Shown: positions 34,252-41,958 of the stretch, piece by piece
How the letters are laid out: every line of letters begins with the position of its first letter
Position numbering within the stretch: the stretch's first letter is position 1
NCBI GenBank assembly: GCA_017441505.1
Contig: JAFRXL010000008.1
Location: forward strand, 1-44,271
DNA length: 44,271 nucleotides
Direction of reading: 5' to 3'
From: Ruminococcus sp.
Lineage (GTDB): Bacteria > Bacillota > Clostridia > Oscillospirales > Ruminococcaceae
Position numbers and translations under genes: made by a program
Notes under the pieces: generated by a model
Seen by the model: the letters and a program-made list of their open reading frames with translations, nothing else
What the model was told of the DNA's origin: nothing
The model's database searches: none

Positions 34252-35460
34252 ATGAAAAAAGTTGTTGTTACCGGTATCGGTGCTGTTACCGCCCTCGGCA
34301 ATACAGCCCCTGAATACTGGGAAAACCTCATTGCCGGAAAAAGCGGCATGGGGACTATCACCCGTATACCTGCTGAAAATATCGATTCTAAAGTTGCCGC
34401 TCAGGTCGACGACTCCTTTGAAGCCGAAACATCAAAGTACTTCAAGAAACGTCTTCTGAGTGCAACAACAAAAATAACACGAATGGGACTCGCCTCTGCC
34501 TGCGAGGCTGTTGAGGACTCCGGCATCGATATGGAATCTGCCGACAGATCAAGAATAGCTTCCGTGTTCGGAGTAGCCGACAACAGTTATTTAGGTCAGG
34601 AACTTGACATAAAGCCCAATATCACACTGAAACGTATGCCAAGTATAATACCGGCAATGCTCGCTATAAAATACGGCTTTACCGGACCGGCTTTCAACGT
34701 CAGTACAGCTTGTGCATCTGCTGCATACGCAGCTGCCCTCGGAAAACAATTCATCGAGAGCGGTATGTGTGATATGGTCATAACAGGAGGCATTTCAAAT
34801 CTCGTTACCGAGGTCGTTATCAACGGCTTCAATCAGCTTCTTGCGATGTCGGTAAATCCTGACCCCGAAACAGCCTGCCGGCCGTTCTCAAAGAACCGTG
34901 ACGGTTTCATTATGGGCGAAGGCGGCGGAGCGATCATACTCGAATCCGAAGAACACGCAAAAGCAAGAGGTGCTAAAATTTACTGTGAGCTCGCCGGTGC
35001 AGGCATATGCACAGAAGCTTATAACCTTACTGCTCCGAAAACCAACGGAACAGGCATGGCTGAATCCATGCAGATAGCACTGAAAGACGCTTCTCTCTCT
35101 CCGGACGAAGTTGACTACATAAATGCTCACGGAACTTCCACAAGCCTTAACGATCTTTACGAAACTATGGCTGTCAAGGAAGTGTTCGGAGCTAAAGCGT
35201 ACGACATCCCGGTATCTTCAATAAAAGCCGCCGTAGGACATACTCTTGCAGCAGGCGGTGCTATAGAGGGAATTGCTTGTATCAAGGCTATTGAAACAGG
35301 TATCATCCCTCCTACTCTGCATTACGATGAACCCGATCCAGAGCTGGATCTGAATTATGTCCCCAACAATGCAATAAACAAAAATGTAAACGTCGCACTC
35401 TCAAATTCCTTCGGTTTCGGAGGTCACAACGCAGCATTAGTTTTCAAAAAATATCAATAA
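34252..35460 (+). CDS. FabF-like beta-ketoacyl-ACP synthase
   Basis: Condensing enzyme of 402 residues. The complete Cys-His-His set with Lys is visible: Cys154 (STACASA), His293 (NAHGTST), Lys325 and His330 (IKAAVGHTLAAGG); NSFGFGGHN ends the core. It is therefore a true elongating synthase and not a chain-length factor. Only one synthase is present, so either one condensation or an iterative cycle is implied. A 107-base gap upstream holds no clear promoter or terminator; a GAGGT site precedes the ATG. Confidence 0.94.
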   Translation: MKKVVVTGIGAVTALGNTAPEYWENLIAGKSGMGTITRIPAENIDSKVAAQVDDSFEAETSKYFKKRLLSATTKITRMGLASACEAVEDSGIDMESADRSRIASVFGVADNSYLGQELDIKPNITLKRMPSIIPAMLAIKYGFTGPAFNVSTACASAAYAAALGKQFIESGMCDMVITGGISNLVTEVVINGFNQLLAMSVNPDPETACRPFSKNRDGFIMGEGGGAIILESEEHAKARGAKIYCELAGAGICTEAYNLTAPKTNGTGMAESMQIALKDASLSPDEVDYINAHGTSTSLNDLYETMAVKEVFGAKAYDIPVSSIKAAVGHTLAAGGAIEGIACIKAIETGIIPPTLHYDEPDPELDLNYVPNNAINKNVNVALSNSFGFGGHNAALVFKKYQ

Positions 35461-35485
35461 TAAATCCCTATGAAAGGAGCATATT

Positions 35486-35842
35486 ATGCCTATAGCACAG
35501 ATGAAAACGAACTATAAATTCTCAGCTCCGGCTGAAAAAACAGCTTTCCTTGACGAAGCTGCAAAGGAGCTTGCGGATATTCTCAGAAAACCACTTCCGG
35601 CGATCATGATAATGCTGGATGACTGTGCAATGTACATGAACAGCTCTGAGGACACCGTATTTTTCGCAGAATTCCGATATATTCTCCCTCCGGAATACGC
35701 TGGTAAAAAGTCCGCATTTCTAAAAGAACTTGCTGACAGAATGTTAGCTCTTATCCAGAAGCACACCCATGTCGACCCGTACCGCATCTATATGCAGTTT
35801 ACCGAAATGACCCGTGAGGGTGCATGGAAATACACCAAGTAA
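35486..35842 (+). CDS. MIF-like tautomerase
   Basis: Protein of 118 residues with the layout of the macrophage migration inhibitory factor / phenylpyruvate tautomerase family: Pro immediately after the initiator Met (MPIAQMKTNY), a conserved Lys (RKPLPAIMI, Lys35) and the C-terminal strand DPYRIYMQFTEM. In the tautomerase superfamily the N-terminal Pro is the catalytic base for keto-enol exchange or decarboxylation. In this operon it could act on an enolisable keto intermediate. Few bacterial members are characterised. Confidence 0.78.
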   Translation: MPIAQMKTNYKFSAPAEKTAFLDEAAKELADILRKPLPAIMIMLDDCAMYMNSSEDTVFFAEFRYILPPEYAGKKSAFLKELADRMLALIQKHTHVDPYRIYMQFTEMTREGAWKYTK

Positions 35843-35860
35843 AGGAAGGAAATATTAATT

Positions 35861-36985
35861 ATGAAATGGGCTATAAGAGATCTCCTTAATCCTGTTGTTA
35901 CAAGATCAATGCTTTACGGAACAAATCCGTTTGATGTAGAATACCTTCTCAAAAAGGTCGACGCTATAGAAACTATGAGCGGTAAAATGATACAGACCGT
36001 ATGGCTCGATGAGTGGTTCAGTAAGATAATCCATTATACCGAGCTCTGCGATAAAGCTAAGGCTAAGGGCAACAGATGCTCCGCAAGAGCTTACGCAAAA
36101 ATGATAACCGAGTGCCACTATGCCTGCTATATGATAAATATTCAGGATGTTGAGTACAAAAGTGCTATCTATGACGGTCTTGTAAAAAGTTATAAAAACT
36201 ACATCGAACTCTGCGACAACAAGATAGAGTACATAGAAATAGATACAGAATATGGTAAATTGCCAGCTTATATCCACTTCCCTGATGACGGCTCTAAGGA
36301 AAGCTATCCTGTTGCCATTACTTATTCAGGTCTTGGAAGCTGTAAAGAAGAGCTTGATATGCTCGCTACGCCTCTTCTCGAAAGAGGAGTAGCTGTTATT
36401 ACTCCGGATATGCCCGGAACAGGCGGTGCTGTTATTTACAATAACGTTAAATGCGGCGGTCCTGAAATCGAATCAGCCATAGACGCAATATACAAATTCA
36501 TTGATGAACGTTTAGATCTCGACAGCAGCAGAGTTGCTAATTTCGGTCTTTGTATGGGCGGAGGATATGCCTTCCGTGCCACTGTAAAGCATCCCGAAAC
36601 AAAATGCTGCGTTAGCTTATTCCCACTGTTTATGAATTTTGCCGACCAGTCCTCTATCCCGATATGGATGAAAAAAGGAAAATGGAGCTCATACCAGCAG
36701 AGTGAAAACTACATGGAGGGTATGAGGATACTCGAAGAAGGCGGCATCAATAACGATTTCCTTATGGTACACAGCGATGACGATAACTGGATGAGTCCGG
36801 AGGCTACTGAAACGCTCTGGAACAAGGCTACAGGCTATAAGGAAAGACTGAAAATAACCGAAAAACCAGCTTACGTATCAGAAGAAACAATCATGCACGC
36901 TATGCCTGTCGGCGAGCAGTACCACTGGGTAAAGCATGAAGCCGCAGATTTTATCGCTGAAAGACTCACAGGTGAAAATAAATGA
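35861..36985 (+). CDS. Alpha/beta hydrolase with Cys nucleophile, FrsA / Ayg1-like
   Basis: Hydrolase of 374 residues. The N-terminal helical cap (about 1-130) and core resemble the FrsA/DUF1100 group, which includes fungal Ayg1-type chain-shortening hydrolases and bacterial C-C bond hydrolases. The nucleophile elbow reads FGLCMGGG, with Cys (near 231) where Ser is usual, as in dienelactone hydrolases. Asp near 307 (VHSDDDNW) and His near 355 (EQYHW) complete a triad. It might cleave a C-C bond or lactone, or release the chain from ACP. Its stop overlaps the ligase start (ATGA). Confidence 0.8.
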   Translation: MKWAIRDLLNPVVTRSMLYGTNPFDVEYLLKKVDAIETMSGKMIQTVWLDEWFSKIIHYTELCDKAKAKGNRCSARAYAKMITECHYACYMINIQDVEYKSAIYDGLVKSYKNYIELCDNKIEYIEIDTEYGKLPAYIHFPDDGSKESYPVAITYSGLGSCKEELDMLATPLLERGVAVITPDMPGTGGAVIYNNVKCGGPEIESAIDAIYKFIDERLDLDSSRVANFGLCMGGGYAFRATVKHPETKCCVSLFPLFMNFADQSSIPIWMKKGKWSSYQQSENYMEGMRILEEGGINNDFLMVHSDDDNWMSPEATETLWNKATGYKERLKITEKPAYVSEETIMHAMPVGEQYHWVKHEAADFIAERLTGENK

Positions 36986-38541
36986 GCAAGAAATTTTTTG
37001 ATTACTACAGCAAATACGCTGAGGAAACTCCCGATAAGGTAGTCCTCAGAATAGATGAGAATACTCTTACATACAAAGAATTCATGGAGAAAACTGCCGT
37101 TTTCGGCAGTGCCATGAAAAAATCAGGCATAAACGCAGACGATAAGGTCGGTATTTGTATGCCGAACAGTATCGAGTGGTTCATCGTTTTCTGGTCAGCA
37201 GTAAGAATAGGTGCTCAGCCTGTTCCTATGGACCCGCAGAGCGGCTCTCTCGAACTTTCAAGACTTATCCCTGCTACTACTTCAAAAATTTTATTCGTAA
37301 CTGAAAAATACCGCAATAATAATATCATCAAAGCCGTGAGCGAGCTTGTACCGTCACAGTTTGAGCTGAATAAGGTCGTTTGCTTTGCCGATGAAAATGC
37401 TATTCCGGATATTGACTGCTACGTCTCAGCAAGCAGCTTTGCAGAAGAGTTCGGCAGTCCGGACTGCGATATTTACCAGCCGGAGTATCTCCACACTATG
37501 TCGCTTGCCTGCACATCAGGAAGCACCGGCACACCTAAGATACTCTCCGTACCAAGCGGCGGATTCCTCTCAACTCAGGAGGAAATGGGCGATTATCTCG
37601 AATTTACTGCCGATGATGTCATGATGCTCGGAATGACACTCTATCATCAGGGCGGTTTCGGTATGGGACAGCAAATGGCTCTGAAAGGCGGTACAGTGAT
37701 GTATCAGCCGCAGTTCAATCCTATATCGTTCCTTGAAACAGTACAGAAATATAAAGTCAATATCATTCAGCTGACTTCCACACTCGCTAAGGTGCTTTTA
37801 TCTACTCCGGATTTCGATAAATACGACCTTTCAAGCGTTCGCATCTGCTATTTTGCAGGCGAGGTGCTCCCGAAAGAGATAGCCGACATTTTCGTTGAAA
37901 AGCTCGGCATACGTGTTATCAACGTAATAGGCTCTTCCGAGACCTGCACTATGGTCGTTTGGGACTCCGCAAGAGATGCCGGCACTGACCCGAGCGATTT
38001 CAGAAAGCTCAGCTTCACTGATTTCCGTGTCATAGACGAAAATCATAACGACGTGGCTGAGGGTGAAGTCGGTGAACTTTGCGTGTATACCGACGGAGTT
38101 ATACTCAACTACTTCGGCAACCCAGAATTATCAGCTGAAAAGATACTCACTGATGAAAAGGGCAGAAGATGGTTCTGCACAGGTGACCTCGTAAACAAAC
38201 TCCCTGACGGCATAGTAAGATTTGCCGGAAGAAGCAAGAGAATAATCAAGCGTGGCGGAAATCTCGTTCACGCAGAAGAAGTCGAAGCTTGTCTGCTTAC
38301 TCACCCTAAGGTCGCAGCAGCTGCTGTTACTGACGAGCCTCATCCGGTGATCGGTCAGCAGATAGTTGCCTACATACAGCCGAAAGGTGACGAAAAGATA
38401 ACCCGTGGCGAGCTTGCAAGATATTTTGACGGAAAGCTCTCGGCTTACAAAGTACCGGATAAAGTAGTCCTCGTTGAAGAAATACCTAAGGACATTGGCA
38501 AGATACAGTTCAAATACCTTAGAAAAAAGGAGTATAAATAA
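36982..38541 (+). CDS. Adenylate-forming acyl ligase (AMP-binding)
   Basis: ANL-superfamily acyl-CoA or acyl-ACP ligase of 519 residues. Motifs in order: TSGSTGTPK (P-loop), YHQGGFGMGQQ (A4 region), VIGSSET (A5), WFCTGDLV (A7), GRSKRIIKRGGNLVHAEEVE (A8 hinge) and the C-terminal PKDIGKIQFKYLR with the catalytic Lys of the adenylation step. ACP2 starts in the ligase stop codon, which suggests that the ligase loads a carboxylic acid starter onto ACP2. The acid cannot be predicted; the pocket does not look like a standard amino-acid A domain. Confidence 0.88.
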   Translation: MSKKFFDYYSKYAEETPDKVVLRIDENTLTYKEFMEKTAVFGSAMKKSGINADDKVGICMPNSIEWFIVFWSAVRIGAQPVPMDPQSGSLELSRLIPATTSKILFVTEKYRNNNIIKAVSELVPSQFELNKVVCFADENAIPDIDCYVSASSFAEEFGSPDCDIYQPEYLHTMSLACTSGSTGTPKILSVPSGGFLSTQEEMGDYLEFTADDVMMLGMTLYHQGGFGMGQQMALKGGTVMYQPQFNPISFLETVQKYKVNIIQLTSTLAKVLLSTPDFDKYDLSSVRICYFAGEVLPKEIADIFVEKLGIRVINVIGSSETCTMVVWDSARDAGTDPSDFRKLSFTDFRVIDENHNDVAEGEVGELCVYTDGVILNYFGNPELSAEKILTDEKGRRWFCTGDLVNKLPDGIVRFAGRSKRIIKRGGNLVHAEEVEACLLTHPKVAAAAVTDEPHPVIGQQIVAYIQPKGDEKITRGELARYFDGKLSAYKVPDKVVLVEEIPKDIGKIQFKYLRKKEYK

Positions 38542-38792
38542 TGAATAATCTAAATTTTGACGAATTTGTTCAGGACATATCAGATTATGTCGGCGTTGAC
38601 GCTTCCGAAATAACAAGAGAAACAGACGTTTACGATGACCTCTACCTTGATTCTCTCGGACTCTTCGGACTCGGCTCACAGATAACTGAGAAGTACAAGC
38701 TCAATATACCGCTTTCTCTCGTGGCTTCGATAAGTCTGGTCGGAGAGATATTCGATCTTCTCAACGAAAAGGGTACTCCTTTTGAAGAATAA
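38541..38792 (+). CDS. Acyl carrier protein 2
   Basis: Acidic carrier protein of 83 residues. Phosphopantetheine site LYLDSLGLFGL (Ser38). Its ATG overlaps the last base of the ligase gene, and the thioesterase follows at once, so it probably works with these two. It differs clearly from ACP1 in the loop around the Ser, in line with separate partners. Confidence 0.88.
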   Translation: MNNLNFDEFVQDISDYVGVDASEITRETDVYDDLYLDSLGLFGLGSQITEKYKLNIPLSLVASISLVGEIFDLLNEKGTPFEE

Positions 38793-39492
38793 TATGGTGC
38801 TCTTCTTTCTTCCGCACGCCGGAGGCTCTGCAAAGAGCTACAGCTCATTCAAACGCTTTCTGCCTAAAGAACTGACTGTCGTTCCTATGGAGCTCTCAGG
38901 ACGCTTTACACGCTCCTCTGAACCTATGCTTACAGATGTGCAGTCCTGCGTGGCTGACCTCATACAGAAACATGGTGAGCTTATGCAGGACGGTCAGTTT
39001 GCTGTATTTGGTCACAGTATGGGAACAGTTCTCACTACAGAGCTTATTCGTCAGCTGAAAGAAAAGGGTATGGGTATGCCGTGTCATATATTCCTTTCGG
39101 GAAAGAATCCGCCGGATGAAGATGTGCATTGCTTCGAGAATGCCGCTAATGCGTCCGATGATGAGATAGTCGAGTTTTTTGCTGCTAATTCACTGGCATC
39201 AAGTCCTATCACTAAGGACGAGGAGCTTACTAAGATACTCAACAGAACTCTTTGTACCGATGTTCGTATGGCTGAAAATTACAAGGCTTCTCCGGATGAT
39301 GTACGGTTTGACTGCGATATTACGGTCATTTACGGTACTGAGGACGTACTCATGCAGTCAGTAGATATGAGCAGCTGGAAACGCTTTACGAACGGCAATT
39401 GCGACGTTATCCCTATGAGCGGCGGTCACTTCTATTTCAATCAGCATAAAGAAGAAATTTGTGATATAATAAAGGATAAACTTGGCATATAA
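38782..39492 (+). CDS. Type II thioesterase (GrsT/SrfAD-like)
   Basis: Alpha/beta-hydrolase-fold thioesterase of 236 residues, the standard external editing thioesterase of polyketide and non-ribosomal peptide systems. Signatures: FFLPHAGGSAKSY at the N-terminus, FGHSMG with Ser79, IYGTEDVLM (Asp) and SGGHFYFNQH (His). Start is either TTG 38782 (AAGGG before it, overlapping ACP2) or ATG 38794. It removes wrong or stalled acyl groups from carrier proteins. Last gene of the operon, 6 bases before a terminator hairpin. Confidence 0.88.
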   Translation: MKNNMVLFFLPHAGGSAKSYSSFKRFLPKELTVVPMELSGRFTRSSEPMLTDVQSCVADLIQKHGELMQDGQFAVFGHSMGTVLTTELIRQLKEKGMGMPCHIFLSGKNPPDEDVHCFENAANASDDEIVEFFAANSLASSPITKDEELTKILNRTLCTDVRMAENYKASPDDVRFDCDITVIYGTEDVLMQSVDMSSWKRFTNGNCDVIPMSGGHFYFNQHKEEICDIIKDKLGI

Positions 39493-39498
39493 AAAATC

Positions 39499-39530
39499 AT
39501 CCCCTTCCGAATGGAAGGGGATAATTTTTT
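39499..39530. terminator. Terminator of the acyl-chain operon, bidirectional
   Basis: ATCCCCTTCC-gaat-GGAAGGGGAT followed by a T-run; an A-run on the other side lets it also end the minus-strand envelope operon. Confidence 0.92.
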
Positions 39531-39540
39531 ATACGGCAAT

Positions 39541-39605
39541 ATTATGTCGGGCAAGCCGAGATATGCGATGAGAAACGTCCGTAAAACCTCGCTTCGCCGG
39601 TTTAT
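39541..39605 (-). repeat. Degenerate copy of the 24087-24475 repeat family
   Basis: Read on the minus strand it contains GCGAAGCGAGGTTTTACGGA, then CTCGGCTTGCCCGACA, in the same order as GCGAAGCGAGTTTTTTACGG and CTCGGCTTGACCGAC in the centre of the palindromic element. The arms are missing. It looks like a worn remnant and supports the view that the element is dispersed. Confidence 0.5.
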
Positions 39606-39611
39606 AAATAA

Positions 39612-41645
39612 TTACTTTTTCTTACCGCCAAGTGACTTAACGATATATTTACCGCAAAGCTGACGGCTCTTACCAACGTTGAATACGTGCTCATGGAAAG
39701 TATTCGTGATAGTCTCACGGTACTGCTCCTTATTTGCGAGCATCTCAGCGATAACATCATTAACTGTATCTATCTTATCCGGCTCAACTTCACGTCCTAT
39801 GACGCTTCTGAGAGTGATATTGATAGGCTTGGTCTTTATCTTCTCCCACTCAGTATTCATTACCTTCATCGGAGTATTTATAAACAGCACAGGACGCTTT
39901 GTAACAAAAGCAAACTCCCAGCTTATATCAGACCAGTCTGTAATGAGTATATCCGACTCCATAACAGGATTATTTGAGGAGAAATCGGTCTGTATCTCGA
40001 TATTTGAGCTTCCTGCGAACTTCTCTTTCATTACCTCAAACTTTTCAGGCTGGTGTCTTACCTGCTGAGGATGCGGACGGACGATTATATCATAATCGGT
40101 CTTAGCAAGAGCCTCAAGGAGTCCGTCAATACAAGAATCGATGATATTATCCGGCTGCCATGAAGGAGCAATAAGTATCTTAGGTACTTTATTTTCCGGA
40201 TGCTCTGTACTCTCATACTTTTCTATCATCTCATCTATAAGAGGATAACCTGTCTCAACAAGACGCTTCTTAGGAGTTTTATAAAGCTCCTCGGAGTCTC
40301 TCAGCTCGTTAACGCAGTCAACACCGACTGCAAATACTGTATCGTACCAGTCAAGAGCTCCCTTTCTGAGAGTAAGTGCGGTACTTCCCATACCGTGGAA
40401 AGCGTAGACATATTCTATATCCTTTCTTACTCTTGAACGCTTCAGGTGATACTTTTCAAGGTCAGGTACGGTAGTTACGCACATATCGCAGTCAAGCTTC
40501 ATGAAAAGCGGTATGAGATGCTTGTCAGAGCCTATGTAATAAGGCTTTATCTGAGGTCTCGGGTCTTTGAATATGATGTCCTCAGGGTCACTTGTAACGT
40601 AGTGGATGTCTATATCAGAATGTTCGCAGATATAGTCTATCATGCCGGCATAGTACTTATAGAAGCCGCTCTGCTCTGAGTAGAACATGAGCTGCATCTT
40701 CTCAACTGAGAAGAACTTCTTGTAATCTTCCTTTTCACGGGCACTGTGTATCTTGTGCTCTTTTTCCTTCTCTATACGCTGTTCCTGCATCTTCTTGAGG
40801 TAATCATAGTCGATGTACTTCTTCGGAGGCATACAGAGGTTTGTAAGGTACATCATCGGGATAGCGAAAAGATTTCCAAATATCCAGTAAAGACCTACAC
40901 CTGTTGGTACGAGAAAAGCAAAGTATGTCGAGAATGCTACCATGAAAATAGTAGTGAGGACCTTATTGGCGTTTCCCTGAGCCATTTGCAGAATGTTTAT
41001 CTTATTCTGCACCCAGCAGAGCAGCCATGCACTCAGACCGGAAAATACCGGAATGAGAAGAAGTCTGTCCATGCTCTTTATTGAAGGAGTAAGGCTGAGG
41101 TCTATTCCGAGGAAATGAGTATCTAAATTACAAATGTCCTTGATGATATTATCTCCGGCAATACCTGAATCCGGACGTAAACCGTCCTTTATCTGTCTGA
41201 TTATCTCTGTCTGATAGACGCTGTCGTCAGTTTTGGAACTTCCCACAACGTTTACGAGCCAGTCACGGAGATTGTCGATAACGCTTGCATCTATCTGCAA
41301 AACATATGAAAGCGGACGATAGATAACGTAAACAAGTCCGAGTACGAGCGGTATCTGTATGAGAAGCGGTACTGTACCGAGTATCGGGTGGTACTTATAT
41401 CTCTTATACAGAGCCAGTCTCTCATCAGCAAGCTTGTCTTTATCGTCTATATATTTGATTTTGAGTGCGTTTTCCTCCGGCATGAGCCTTACCATATTTA
41501 TCGAGTTCTTCTGTGTAAGCAGGCTGAGCGGAAAGAGGATGAACTTAGTGAACAATGTGAATACGATTATACTCAGACCGTAATTATGTATCACATTGTA
41601 GATGATACCCATGAACCAGCCGAGTATATTACCTAATACTGACAT
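39612..41645 (-). CDS. Fusion of YidC/Oxa1 insertase and TagF-like glycerophosphotransferase
   Basis: Membrane protein of 677 residues with two unrelated parts. Residues 1 to about 275 are a YidC/Oxa1 domain: start MSVLGNILGWFMGIIYNVIH, helix FTLFTKFILFPLSLLTQK, a cytoplasmic coiled region, HPILGTVPLLIQIPLVLGLVYVIY, and the C-terminal helix pair around VGLYWIFGNLFAIP. A charged linker (KKMQEQRIEKEKEHK) leads to a cytoplasmic CDP-glycerol glycerophosphotransferase-like domain (about 330-665) with AFHGMGSTALTLRKG, IAPSWQPDN, RPHPQQVRHQ and LITDWSDISWEFAF. YidC proteins normally lack such a domain. It is the last gene of the envelope operon and begins 21 bases after the small membrane protein gene. 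I infer a role in making or placing a polyol-phosphate polymer. Confidence 0.9.
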   Translation of the reverse strand: MSVLGNILGWFMGIIYNVIHNYGLSIIVFTLFTKFILFPLSLLTQKNSINMVRLMPEENALKIKYIDDKDKLADERLALYKRYKYHPILGTVPLLIQIPLVLGLVYVIYRPLSYVLQIDASVIDNLRDWLVNVVGSSKTDDSVYQTEIIRQIKDGLRPDSGIAGDNIIKDICNLDTHFLGIDLSLTPSIKSMDRLLLIPVFSGLSAWLLCWVQNKINILQMAQGNANKVLTTIFMVAFSTYFAFLVPTGVGLYWIFGNLFAIPMMYLTNLCMPPKKYIDYDYLKKMQEQRIEKEKEHKIHSAREKEDYKKFFSVEKMQLMFYSEQSGFYKYYAGMIDYICEHSDIDIHYVTSDPEDIIFKDPRPQIKPYYIGSDKHLIPLFMKLDCDMCVTTVPDLEKYHLKRSRVRKDIEYVYAFHGMGSTALTLRKGALDWYDTVFAVGVDCVNELRDSEELYKTPKKRLVETGYPLIDEMIEKYESTEHPENKVPKILIAPSWQPDNIIDSCIDGLLEALAKTDYDIIVRPHPQQVRHQPEKFEVMKEKFAGSSNIEIQTDFSSNNPVMESDILITDWSDISWEFAFVTKRPVLFINTPMKVMNTEWEKIKTKPINITLRSVIGREVEPDKIDTVNDVIAEMLANKEQYRETITNTFHEHVFNVGKSRQLCGKYIVKSLGGKKK

Positions 41646-41666
41646 ATTTCAGACGCTCCTGTTTTA

Positions 41667-41930
41667 TCACTTCTCGTCGTCATCATCAGCAAGAAGGTCA
41701 TCTGCTGTGACAACGTCCTTCTTACCGTCATGAAGAGCATTTATCTCTGCTGCATCGAGAGCCGGAGTTTCGTCTTCCTTCTTTTTCTTGAAAACACGTT
41801 TGATCTTGCTCCAGAAGATACCGATAACAGTACCAAGAGCGATAGCCACACCTGCACCTATCTGGATAATGTAGCTTGTTGTTGCCGGATCAATGTACAT
41901 TGCTGCTGTTGAAGTAAACATAAAAATCAT
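41667..41930 (-). CDS. Small membrane protein of the envelope operon
   Basis: Protein of 87 residues: short N-terminal segment, the motif YIDPATTSYIIQ, one membrane helix (IGAGVAIALGTVIGIFW), a Lys-rich stretch and an acidic tail (LLADDDDEK). Small proteins with YIDP.T at the N-terminus often accompany surface-polymer or alkaline-phosphatase-superfamily genes, which fits the neighbours. It is too small for an enzyme and may be an assembly factor for the two large proteins around it. Confidence 0.75.
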   Translation of the reverse strand: MIFMFTSTAAMYIDPATTSYIIQIGAGVAIALGTVIGIFWSKIKRVFKKKKEDETPALDAAEINALHDGKKDVVTADDLLADDDDEK

Positions 41931-41958
41931 ATCCTTTCTTTATATAAGAGAACCTCTT

